From the NCBI GenBank assembly GCA_017415945.1, contig JAFQDR010000015.1, forward strand, positions 1-9,866: 9,866 nucleotides of DNA. The letters are read 5' to 3'. Source of the stretch: Oscillospiraceae bacterium (lineage in GTDB: Bacteria > Bacillota_A > Clostridia > Oscillospirales > Oscillospiraceae). Below, in pieces: positions 1 through 5,951 of the stretch. The notes beneath the pieces were generated by a model, which ran no database searches, was not told where the DNA came from, and saw only the letters and a list, made by a program, of their open reading frames with translations. Made by a program: the position numbers and the translations under genes. Within the stretch, counting starts at the first letter, position 1. Every line of letters begins with the position of its first letter.

Positions 1-885
1 ACTGCCGGTATTATAGCAATCCTTCACAGTGCCCATATCACCGCCGGTGATGCCGCCCACATTCATTTCTAAGTATCCCGCTGCGGTGATGGTGCCGCTG
101 TTGCTGCAGCCGATGACCGTTGCCTGGGAAGTCAAATTATTACCTACGATGCCGCCGAAGTAGCCCATTCCGCGGAAGGTCAGTGTAGCGCTGCTGGTAC
201 AGTCTTTTACCGTACCCTCGTTCAAGCCAACCACGCCGCCAACATACTGGTACCCCGTAGTCCAGCCCAGGATACCGGTACCGCTGATGCTGCAGCCGAT
301 GACCTCACCCCGGTTACAGCCCACGACGGCACCGCCGCAATTGACTTCCAGGCAGAAGTCATGGATCTTTACATTTTTCACCGTGGCTCCTTCAGCAAGG
401 GTGCTGATCAGACCGGTTTCGCTATAGCCGTTGTAAGCGCAATACAGGCCCGTGATGGTATGGTTGCCGCCGTCAAAGGTGCCTTTGTATTCGCCCCCCA
501 TGGGCATCCATGTTCTGACAGAAGCATCGGCGGAAACGGTGCCGTCCTCAGCCACGGTGACCTTATCGGCCAGGTTTTCATTGAGGACGATGTCCGCTGC
601 CAGGGTGATGTTGGCAGAGTACGCACCGTCATTCACCAGCTCTGCCACCGCGAACAGGCCGTCTGCGGTGTAGACGGTGTAGGTGTCCCCATCGTAGGTG
701 TAGCCCACCTCATCGTATTCGGTGCTGACAGGAGCAGGCTCCGTCACATCGGACAGAGGTTCGGACACATCCGCAGCACCGATTTCCGTCGGTTCGCCAT
801 CCGCCGCCAAAGCCGTCATGGGGGCTAAGGATATGACCATGACCAAGGCCAGCAGCAGAGCGAACAGTCTTCTTCGTTTCATCAT
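1..885 (-). CDS. Secreted GLUG-like repeat surface protein, N-terminal part (3' end outside window)
   Basis: The reading frame is open from an ATG at 883-885 to the left edge, giving 295 residues with no stop. A second ATG follows directly (880-882). A GAAGGAG ribosome site (894-900) lies 8 nt upstream of the first ATG. Residues 1-28 form a classic Sec signal peptide: MMKRRR, a Leu/Val-rich core, then a probable cleavage site after TALA. Residues 29-60 are a Glu/Pro/Ser/Thr-rich linker. From about 68 the protein is a secreted repeat domain: GTFDGGNHTITGLY (135-148), then glycine-rich repeats such as YVGGVVGLNEGTVKDC (214-229), FGGIVGNN (243-250) and VGGITGGDMGTVKDC (276-290). These resemble GLUG-motif repeats of bacterial surface proteins, which often form beta-solenoids. 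The missing C-terminus would show whether it carries a wall or S-layer anchor. Its ligand cannot be told from this part. I am confident it is secreted and repetitive, less so of the family name. Confidence 0.88.
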   Translation of the reverse strand, partial: MMKRRRLFALLLALVMVISLAPMTALAADGEPTEIGAADVSEPLSDVTEPAPVSTEYDEVGYTYDGDTYTVYTADGLFAVAELVNDGAYSANITLAADIVLNENLADKVTVAEDGTVSADASVRTWMPMGGEYKGTFDGGNHTITGLYCAYNGYSETGLISTLAEGATVKNVKIHDFCLEVNCGGAVVGCNRGEVIGCSISGTGILGWTTGYQYVGGVVGLNEGTVKDCTSSATLTFRGMGYFGGIVGNNLTSQATVIGCSNSGTITAAGYLEMNVGGITGGDMGTVKDCYNTGS

Positions 886-958
886 TAGAATCACTCCTTC
901 ATTGTGGATTCCTTGTGGATTTCATACAGAAATTCCATTTTTATACATAGTAAAGTGT

Positions 959-987
959 AACATATACATATATATTTTTCAAGTCAA
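959..987 (-). promoter_or_regulatory. Sigma-A type promoter for the GLUG-like protein gene
   Basis: On the minus strand, TTGACT (982-987) is followed after 17 nt by TATGTT (959-964), in an AT-rich stretch that contrasts with the GC-rich surroundings. Transcription would start near 950 and leave a leader of about 65 nt before the ATG. The -10 box matches only 4 of 6 consensus positions. The promoter lies just outside the repeat array. Confidence 0.6.
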
Positions 988-1085
988 GATTTATCAGAGT
1001 ACGGAGGGAGGATTTCCGTGCGGCGGTGGAAAGCGGCGGCAGCAAGCGGCCGCCCTACGAGGACGGCGGTTATACGTACCATCCC

Positions 1086-1159
1086 GTAGGGGCAGCTATT
1101 AGCTGCCCGCAGCTGCGCAGTTGGATCGAACAATTGAGGCGGATGATATCCGCCCCTAC
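1086..1159. repeat. Palindromic module A, copy 1 (74 bp)
   Basis: The module has perfect 8-bp terminal inverted repeats, GTAGGGGC (1086-1093) and GCCCCTAC (1152-1159). Inside are a hairpin pairing GGGCAGCTA (1090-1098) with TAGCTGCCC (1100-1108), the self-complementary octamer GCAGCTGC (1109-1116), and a second hairpin pairing GGCGGAT (1138-1144) with ATCCGCC (1148-1154). No T-tract follows, so it does not look like an intrinsic terminator. Confidence 0.9.
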
Positions 1160-1240
1160 GACGGAGGAGGATTTCGGTGCGGCGGTGTGGACACCCGCAA
1201 GGGGCGTCCCTACGAGGACGGCAGATATACGTACCATCCC

Positions 1241-1314
1241 GTAGGGGCAGCTATTAGCTGCCCGCAGCTGCGCAGTTGGATCGAACAATTGAGGCGGATG
1301 ATATCCGCCCCTAC
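1241..1314. repeat. Palindromic module A, copy 2 (74 bp)
   Basis: This copy is identical to copy 1 over all 74 bases by eye and starts 155 bp after it. The flanking linkers are also close to identical, so the two units could recombine with each other. Confidence 0.9.
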
Positions 1315-1396
1315 AAGGGAGGTATATCTCGGTGCGGTGGTGTGGACACCCGCAAGCGGCGTCCCTACGAGGGAAGGCGGTTATACGTACCATCCC

Positions 1397-1511
1397 GTAG
1401 GGAGCGTCGTCCCCGACGCTCCGTGGCGCAGTGGGTAAAATGCCTATGGACAGAAAATCGCAGATACTTCGACTGCGGTGTAAACGGACCGTCGAGGACG
1501 ACGGTCCCTAC
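1397..1511. repeat. Palindromic module C (115 bp)
   Basis: The module has 7-bp terminal inverted repeats, GTAGGGA (1397-1403) and TCCCTAC (1505-1511). It contains two 9-bp hairpins: GGAGCGTCG (1401-1409) pairs with CGACGCTCC (1414-1422), and GGACCGTCG (1486-1494) pairs with CGACGGTCC (1499-1507). It occupies the same junction between linkers as module A, after CCATCCC and before AAGGG. Its interior is unrelated to A and partly AT-rich (about 1434-1470). Confidence 0.85.
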
Positions 1512-1597
1512 AAGGGCGGAGGATTTCCGTACGGTGGTGGAAAGCGGCGGCAGCAAGCGACCGCCCTACGAGGGAAGGCGGTTATACGTACCATCCC

Positions 1598-1671
1598 GTA
1601 GGGGCAGCTATTAGCTGCCCGCAGCTGCGCAGTTGGATTGAACATTTGAGGCGGATGATATCCGCCCCTAC
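1598..1671. repeat. Palindromic module A, copy 3 (74 bp)
   Basis: This copy is the same length as copies 1 and 2 and differs at two positions, both in the spacer between the two hairpins (GGATTGAACATTTGAG in place of GGATCGAACAATTGAG). Both hairpins and the 8-bp terminal inverted repeats are unchanged. Confidence 0.9.
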
Positions 1672-1794
1672 AAGGGAGGTATATCTCGGTGCGGCGGTGT
1701 GGACACCCGCAAGCGGCCGCCCTACGAGGACGGCAGATAAACGTACCATCCCACATGGCGAGACGGGGGGATTCCTCCCGCCGCAGCACGCCGT

Positions 1795-1843
1795 ACCGTC
1801 GTGACGACATCTCAAACTTTGCTGTCATACCGGCGGTCCCTAC
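1795..1843. repeat. Possible decayed remnant of module C right end
   Basis: ACCGTCGTGACGAC (1795-1808) and CGGTCCCTAC (1834-1843) together resemble the right hairpin and terminus of module C (1488-1511), but are separated by about 25 unrelated bases. The match is short, so chance cannot be excluded. Apart from this, 1753-1871 shows nothing I can assign. Confidence 0.35.
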
Positions 1844-1871
1844 GGTGTTGTCCGATCCATCACACAAGCGG

Positions 1872-1900
1872 TTGAACCGTTCCCTCATTTCTGGTATGAT
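1872..1900 (+). promoter_or_regulatory. Promoter of the phosphodiester glycosidase operon
   Basis: TTGAAC (1872-1877) and TATGAT (1895-1900) are separated by exactly 17 nt. The -10 box is preceded by TGG, which makes an extended -10. Transcription would start near 1907, giving a leader of about 30 nt that holds the ribosome site. No operator or riboswitch is visible in that short leader. Confidence 0.75.
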
Positions 1901-1920
1901 ATGGTATTAGAATCCAACCA

Positions 1921-1930
1921 AAAGGAGGGG
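1921..1930 (+). promoter_or_regulatory. Ribosome binding site that supports a GTG start
   Basis: AAAGGAGGGG is a near-perfect Shine-Dalgarno sequence. Its GGAGG core ends 9 nt before GTG at 1938. The first in-frame ATG (1965) has no comparable site, so GTG is the preferred start. Confidence 0.85.
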
Positions 1931-1937
1931 TATCGGC

Positions 1938-3059
1938 GTGAAGCGCACAAACCGCAAACAGAATATGCGAACCGCTCTCATTGCAGCCGCAAGCGGTATA
2001 CTGACCGTGGCAATGCTCTCGGGGCTTCTGCACACCGACGGCAACGCCCCCTCCCCCGTGGTGATGGGTGACACCGGTGAGGTCTTTTCCCATACAGTGA
2101 ACGCGCTGCTGAACGACAGCAGGGATGCCCACTACACCCCCGCACTGCGGGACAGCGACCTCATCGCGCCCAGACCCGATCCCAACTGCTTCGGCACCGC
2201 AGCCTCCCCCGCGGAAATGGCTGACATCCTCAGCGCCGCCGCAGAGCTCCACGGCATCACCTCTCCCCTGTTCACCGCCGACACCCCCATCAAAAGCGGC
2301 ACCGATATCCAATACTACTTGGACGACACCATTTTCGCCGTCACTTGGAAGCAGTCCGTGGAGGGCTGCACCTATACCTTCTCCGAGGTCAAAATCGCTC
2401 ACCCCTCCCAGCTCCGCCGCTTCTACGCCGAGGGGAAATACAACAGCGGCATCCTCCACACCACCACCGAAATGGCCGCCTCCGTCAATGCGGTCACCGC
2501 AGCCTCGGGAGACTATTACAGCTACCGCAGCTTCGGGATCGTGGTCAACGAGGGCACCGTCCACCGTGCCAACGGGCAGCTGCTGGACACCTGCTACATC
2601 GACGACAATGGCGACCTGCTGTTCACCTTCGCCCGAGATATAGACGGCAAAGCAGAGGTGCAGAATTACGTAGACGAAAACAATGTACGCTTCAGCCTTT
2701 GCTTCGGCCCCGTCATGCTGTTGGAGGGCTTCAACACCGTGCCCCTCTACTACAACTCAGGGGAGATCAACGCAGAGTTCCCCCGTGCGGCACTGTGCCA
2801 AATGGACAGCCTCCACTATGTACTGGTGTGCGCCAACCACGAGGCACCCGACTATCGGCTGCACACGGTTTCCCAATTTGCAGAGAACCTTAAGGCACTG
2901 GGCATCCCCACCGCCTACGCACTGGATGGCGGACAAACCGCCTCCATCGTCTTCGGCGACAAGCTCATCAACACCGTCAGCTACGGCGCACAGCGAGAGA
3001 TCAGCGATATCATCTACTTCGCCACCGCCGCAGGGGCAGAACAGCGAGGCACACCATGA
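1938..3059 (+). CDS. Membrane-anchored phosphodiester glycosidase family protein (NAGPA-like domain)
   Basis: This 373-residue protein starts at GTG. Residues 1-10 are basic and residues 12-31 form a hydrophobic segment, so it is either a signal anchor or an exported protein. From about 126 it follows the NAGPA fold order: YYLDDTIFAVTWKQ (126-139), SEVKIAHPSQLRRFYA (149-164), AASGDYY (188-194), FGIVVNEGTVHR (199-210), FPRAALCQMDSLHYVLVC (281-298) and ALDGGQTASIVF (328-339). Family members usually have a N-G-[DG]-[FY]-[FY] core and an NLDGGGSS motif. Here these read SGDYY and ALDGGQTA, so the Asp-Gly-Gly is kept but several flanking positions are changed. Characterised relatives cleave sugar-phosphodiester bonds, including the mammalian uncovering enzyme. 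The substrate here is unknown, and a wall-polymer or glycan target is only an inference. The stop overlaps the next start by 4 nt (ATGA), which suggests translational coupling. Confidence 0.82.
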   Translation: MKRTNRKQNMRTALIAAASGILTVAMLSGLLHTDGNAPSPVVMGDTGEVFSHTVNALLNDSRDAHYTPALRDSDLIAPRPDPNCFGTAASPAEMADILSAAAELHGITSPLFTADTPIKSGTDIQYYLDDTIFAVTWKQSVEGCTYTFSEVKIAHPSQLRRFYAEGKYNSGILHTTTEMAASVNAVTAASGDYYSYRSFGIVVNEGTVHRANGQLLDTCYIDDNGDLLFTFARDIDGKAEVQNYVDENNVRFSLCFGPVMLLEGFNTVPLYYNSGEINAEFPRAALCQMDSLHYVLVCANHEAPDYRLHTVSQFAENLKALGIPTAYALDGGQTASIVFGDKLINTVSYGAQREISDIIYFATAAGAEQRGTP

Positions 3060-3601
3060 AGACTGTATTGTCCAAGCTGTTTGCGCTTCTGTCAGTGCTG
3101 CTGTTATCCGCAGCGGTGCTGGCGGCGCTTGTCCTGAGCAACGCCCCCTTCGTCTCCGATGCCGCCATTGGGGCAGCCGATGCCCAAACGGAGCGGTTCA
3201 TGTCCGCCCTTTGCAGCGGCGATCTCCACACGGCGGAAGCCATGCTGAACGGCAGCCCCCTATCGGCTCCCCAAGTGCCCTTCTCCGATGGGCTGACCCA
3301 AACCCTGTGGGAGGCGCATTGGGACACACTGTCCTATCAATTCCACGGCAGCTGCTACGCCGATGACTACGGTGTGTATCGGAATGTGACCGTAACCGCA
3401 CTGGATCTTCCCCGCTTGATCAGCGATCTGCAGCGATACCCCTCCGACCGTGCCGAAGCCGCAGCCCGTATGATCGACGGCGGCGACTATACCCGCACCC
3501 ATAGCATCACCCTGCAGCTCACAGGACACGGCGGAGCTTGGCGCATTCAGCCCACCGAGCAGCTGATCGGTCTCATGCAGGGCAGCACAGGAGGTGCATA
3601 G
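3056..3601 (+). CDS. Small membrane-anchored protein of unknown function
   Basis: The protein has 181 residues. Residues 1-29 form an N-terminal membrane helix (MKTVLSKLFALLSVLLLSAA and on). There is no cysteine near its end, so it is not a lipoprotein. The remaining ~150 residues would lie outside the membrane. The segment DAQTERFMSALCSGDLHTAE (about 42-61), followed by a region rich in beta-strand-forming residues ending TGHGGAWRIQPTEQL, is reminiscent of NTF2-like or DUF4878-like extracytoplasmic domains. This rests on pattern alone. It starts within the ATGA overlap with the glycosidase gene and is followed 1 nt later by the Lgt-like gene. It is therefore probably made together with both and may form a complex with them. 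Confidence 0.75.
   Translation: MKTVLSKLFALLSVLLLSAAVLAALVLSNAPFVSDAAIGAADAQTERFMSALCSGDLHTAEAMLNGSPLSAPQVPFSDGLTQTLWEAHWDTLSYQFHGSCYADDYGVYRNVTVTALDLPRLISDLQRYPSDRAEAAARMIDGGDYTRTHSITLQLTGHGGAWRIQPTEQLIGLMQGSTGGA
3589..3594 (+). promoter_or_regulatory. Ribosome binding site that decides the Lgt-like start
   Basis: AGGAGG ends 8 nt before ATG at 3603. An alternative in-frame GTG at 3594 lies inside this site and could not use it, so 3603 is the better start. Confidence 0.85.
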
Positions 3602-3602
3602 C

Positions 3603-4583
3603 ATGGAACGAATTGCCTTGATCTACGACGGCGGTATTTTGTACGGCAGCCGCCTTGTGATCGTACTTGCGGTGACCGCCGCCATTTGCGGCTTCCTGTC
3701 CCTGTATCTCCGCAAAAGTGAGACCCCTGCCGCAGGCCTCGCCGCCGTCCCCATAGGGCTGGGGCTGTCTCTTGTGCTGTCAAGGCTGCTGTATTGGTAC
3801 GCCTTCCCCGAGAGCTGCAGCAGTCTGTGGACGGCGCTGACTGACTACAGCACGGGAAGCTTTGTGCTGTTGGGGGCATTTCTCGGATGTCCCTTGGCCG
3901 CAGAGCTCACCCGCAAGCTGGGGCTTCACAAAGATACCCCCCAAATGCTGGACTGTATGTGCCTTGCGGGAGGTGCCGCAATCTCGGTGGGCAGACTGTC
4001 CTCCCTGTTCAATGCTTCTGCCCGAGGGGAGATCATCCACACTCTCCGCAGTCTCCCTTGGATCTGCCCCGTGGTCAATGGAGTCTCCGGTGTCACGGAG
4101 TACCGTCTTGCTACCTTCCTGCTGCAGGCCATGGTCACCGCCCTCATCACAGCCGCACTGGCACTGTATTCCCGCAAACGGGATGCACACCGCAAAAACG
4201 GAGACATCACACTGCTGTTCCTGCTGTGCTACTGCGCCGCGCAAATCCTGCTGGACAGCACCCGATACGACTCTGTCACCTTCCGCAGCAACGGCTTTAT
4301 CAGCATCGTGCAGGTAAGCTGTGGACTGACGGTGGTGCTGATCATTGCAGCGGTGTCGGTTCGCTTTGTGAAAAAACACAGACTGCGGGTTTGGAATCTG
4401 TTGGCATGGTCTGTCATTTCCCTCCTGCTGGCGCTGACAGGGTACATGGAGTATTATGTGCAGCGGCACAGCAACCAAGCCCCCCTCGCCTATTCCGTCA
4501 TGGCGCTGAGCCTCGCCGCCGTGGTGGCCGTGACCCTGATCATCTACCATATGGTAAAACGCCCCAACGAAAAAACGACCTGA
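3603..4583 (+). CDS. Polytopic Lgt-like membrane protein, probably not a canonical lipoprotein transferase
   Basis: The protein has 326 residues and about seven to eight membrane segments. Its core follows prolipoprotein diacylglyceryl transferase (Lgt): STGSFVLLGAFLG (83-95), GGAAISVGRLSSLFNASARG (123-142), LLDSTRYDS (216-224), and RSNGFISIVQV (228-238), which sits where Lgt has its final Q-containing helix. The Lgt signature is G-R-x-[GA]-N-F-x-N-x-E-x-x-G. Here G130, R131, N137 and G142 are kept, but the Asn is S134, the Phe is L135 and the Glu is S139. The HGG segment appears as V-L-L near 88-90. In E. coli Lgt the corresponding His, Asn and Glu are conserved and functionally important, so loss or change of transferase activity is likely. 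Two extra C-terminal helices (about 266-285 and 295-316) extend beyond a usual Lgt. The name Lgt should be used only as a homology label. Confidence 0.78.
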   Translation: MERIALIYDGGILYGSRLVIVLAVTAAICGFLSLYLRKSETPAAGLAAVPIGLGLSLVLSRLLYWYAFPESCSSLWTALTDYSTGSFVLLGAFLGCPLAAELTRKLGLHKDTPQMLDCMCLAGGAAISVGRLSSLFNASARGEIIHTLRSLPWICPVVNGVSGVTEYRLATFLLQAMVTALITAALALYSRKRDAHRKNGDITLLFLLCYCAAQILLDSTRYDSVTFRSNGFISIVQVSCGLTVVLIIAAVSVRFVKKHRLRVWNLLAWSVISLLLALTGYMEYYVQRHSNQAPLAYSVMALSLAAVVAVTLIIYHMVKRPNEKTT

Positions 4584-4600
4584 ACAATCAGGTCGTTTTT
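4571..4600. terminator. Bidirectional intrinsic terminator between convergent operons
   Basis: AAAAACGACCTGA (4571-4583) pairs with TCAGGTCGTTTTT (4588-4600) around an ACAA loop, a 13-bp perfect stem. The A-tract on one arm and T-tract on the other give a U-run in both directions. The TGA stop of the Lgt-like gene (4581-4583) is part of the stem. The opposing YfjL-like gene stops at 4601, directly next to it. Confidence 0.93.
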
Positions 4601-5434
4601 CTATTTGTATTTGGCATCAAGCTCTGCGTAATAGGCATCCAATTTCTCATCCGCTTCCATAATGCGTTGGGCCAGATCCGCCTCGTATATGGACGCATAG
4701 GGGAAATCCCTCACCCGCACGTCCCCGTCGGGGCGCATCCCTTCATCCGGTCTTGGGTATTGCAGTACGAAGTCCATGGCTTTGAAGGGGATGCCCCCTT
4801 CGTCAAATCGTTCCTTAATATCCAGCATGATCTCCGCAGCCCGTTCCGCCGTCACCGTTTCGCTGTCCACGTAGATAGTCAGCCGCCCTGCCTGCCGCCC
4901 AAGCTCCCGAATGTCATAGATTTTGTCTATCACCAAGGTACTTTGGTCTATGGCATAGTCGGGCACCTCGTTTTCCTCAGCATGGACAAAAGCCTCGGGA
5001 GGATAGATCTCCAAGCTGCCAAAGCCCCATCCGATCTCCTCCTTGTAGGGATAGTCGGGTGCCTCCAATACGGTATCCGCCAAGTCGCGATATTCCATAT
5101 CCAGTCGCTGAGCAGTCACAAAGCCATCGGTGACACTGTCGTAGGTGTCATACCGCAGCTGCCCCAGCATGGTAATGTATAGACTGAATTGGGTGTCGAT
5201 ACTGCTTTCGGAGCGGATGTGGGCGTAATAGTTGCCATCCTTAAAGTTATAGCCAATGCTTTCAATATAGTAATCCGTGTGGGAAAACCGTTCCTCCAAA
5301 TACGCCTTTGCGGTACGCTTCGCCAGCAGCGCGGATACAGGGTTGCCGTTCAGTGCATTGGCAACGAAGCACAGTCCGCCGATCATGACCAAAGCCAGCA
5401 CCAAGGCAATGATGCGCAAGCCTTTATTTTTCAT
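4601..5434 (-). CDS. YfjL-like membrane-anchored protein
   Basis: The protein has 277 residues. The start is ATG at 5432-5434, because AAAGGAGGAG lies just upstream; a longer frame to 5485 exists but has no ribosome site and reads through the preceding gene. Residues 6-27 form a membrane anchor. The extracytoplasmic part begins NALNGNPVSALLAKRTAKAY (26-45), followed by GYNFKDGNYYAHIRSESSID (61-80). This pattern is typical of Bacillus YfjL and related Firmicute proteins. The C-terminal half is acidic and shows no motif I recognise. It overlaps the anti-sigma gene by 11 nt and is the last gene of the sigma operon. YfjL-like proteins have no established biochemical role. Here the context suggests an accessory or target of the envelope-stress switch, which is an inference. 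Confidence 0.8.
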   Translation of the reverse strand: MKNKGLRIIALVLALVMIGGLCFVANALNGNPVSALLAKRTAKAYLEERFSHTDYYIESIGYNFKDGNYYAHIRSESSIDTQFSLYITMLGQLRYDTYDSVTDGFVTAQRLDMEYRDLADTVLEAPDYPYKEEIGWGFGSLEIYPPEAFVHAEENEVPDYAIDQSTLVIDKIYDIRELGRQAGRLTIYVDSETVTAERAAEIMLDIKERFDEGGIPFKAMDFVLQYPRPDEGMRPDGDVRVRDFPYASIYEADLAQRIMEADEKLDAYYAELDAKYK

Positions 5435-5948
5435 AGGGCTCCTCCTTTCCCAAAGCAAAATGCAGCAGTCCCGCAATGACCACACCCATCAGCGCAAACA
5501 GTGAATACAGCCCGCACCACATGAGCAGAGTCAAAAAATCCAAATGCTCCACACCCCGTATGAGTCCAAAGGTGTTGGTCACAAAATGGGTCACCAAGAT
5601 CAAGAGGGGTACTTGATAAACAGCCTTCCCTCCCAGCAGATAATACCCCACCGCACCGATGATCGGCATGACAACAGCGTTCAAAAACAGCCCCTCTCCC
5701 GCAGTCAGACTCACCCCGTACAGCACACCGAAGGCAAGGACCATGGTCAGAAAGAATCGAAGCTTTTTCCGCAGCTCATCTATGAGTTTATCGCTCTGAT
5801 TGAGCTGAGGCAGCTGCCCCTCATACAATGCGCGGCAATGGGCGCAGCCTGCAATGTGGGCCTCCACCGCAGCCACACTGTCGGCACTGGCCACCCCGTC
5901 ATGGACCAAGGGCATCAAGTCCATACACATATCACAGGTAATTTCCAT
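5424..5948 (-). CDS. zf-HC2 membrane anti-sigma factor
   Basis: The protein has 174 residues. The N-terminus is a zinc-binding anti-sigma domain: C5 and C8, then H31-x3-C35-x2-C38 in the segment HIAGCAHCR. Four hydrophobic segments follow, at about 64-82, 88-105, 110-128 and 138-165, so the zinc domain lies in the cytoplasm with the rest in the membrane. The HxxxCxxC motif is the hallmark of the ZAS/zf-HC2 family, which binds and holds an ECF sigma factor. Its partner gene ends 3 nt upstream. A strong AAAAGGAGGGA ribosome site lies at 5958-5968, inside the end of the sigma gene. How the signal is sensed is not visible; the pairing with the sigma factor is well supported by position and motif. 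Confidence 0.88.
   Translation of the reverse strand: MEITCDMCMDLMPLVHDGVASADSVAAVEAHIAGCAHCRALYEGQLPQLNQSDKLIDELRKKLRFFLTMVLAFGVLYGVSLTAGEGLFLNAVVMPIIGAVGYYLLGGKAVYQVPLLILVTHFVTNTFGLIRGVEHLDFLTLLMWCGLYSLFALMGVVIAGLLHFALGKEEPYEK
5439..5448 (-). promoter_or_regulatory. Ribosome binding site that decides the YfjL-like start
   Basis: Read on the minus strand this is AAAGGAGGAG, ending 4 nt before ATG at 5434. It lies inside the end of the anti-sigma gene and supports the short form over the longer frame. Confidence 0.8.
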
Positions 5949-5951
5949 GAT

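Larger units (their letters stand above)
1000..1752. repeat. Mosaic array of palindromic modules and linkers (five repeat units)
   Basis: Five copies of an 81-86 bp linker (1003-1085, 1160-1240, 1315-1396, 1512-1597, 1672-1752) alternate with modules that begin GTAGGG and end CCCTAC. The order is L-A-L-A-L-C-L-A-L: module A occurs three times, module C once, and the last linker has no module. Each linker starts near GGAGGATTTC or GGAGGTATATCTC and ends in TACGTACCATCCC. Two linker subtypes occur: linkers 1 and 4 carry a GGAAAGCGGCGGCAGCAAGCG segment split over 'GGAAAGCGG' and 'CGGCAGCAAGCG', while linkers 2, 3 and 5 carry GTGTGGACACCCGCAAG. The array fills the gap between two divergent genes without covering either promoter. 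Short open frames run through it in several phases, but they are by-products of the repeats. It holds no transposase gene. Similar intergenic palindromes are familiar from gut Clostridia, but I cannot name the family. Confidence 0.9.

Noticed and set aside
1086..1159. Module A hairpins as intrinsic terminators or riboswitch
   Set aside because: No T-tract follows either hairpin on either strand, and the array lies upstream of both promoters rather than inside a leader.
1086..1671. CRISPR array suggested by regularly spaced identical 74-bp repeats
   Set aside because: The intervening segments are themselves repeats rather than unique spacers, the repeat is too long, one position holds a different module, and no cas gene is nearby.
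1000..1752. Insertion sequence or integron
   Set aside because: No transposase or integrase coding region and no target-site duplication are visible. The short inverted ends belong to single modules, not to a larger element.
1026..1888. Several overlapping short open frames on both strands through the repeat array
   Set aside because: They run across repeated palindromes in several phases, have no convincing ribosome sites, and translate to the same repeated phrases. They are by-products of a stop-poor repeat.
1860..2564. A 234-codon minus-strand frame opposite the glycosidase gene
   Set aside because: It is a low-complexity Gly/Val-rich shadow of a GC-rich gene that has a good promoter, ribosome site and family motifs on the plus strand.
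3887..5182. A 431-codon plus-strand frame spanning the end of the Lgt-like gene and the opposing YfjL-like gene
   Set aside because: It crosses the terminator and two convergent genes in the wrong frame, and its composition (Arg/His/Pro-rich) is typical of a GC-rich shadow.
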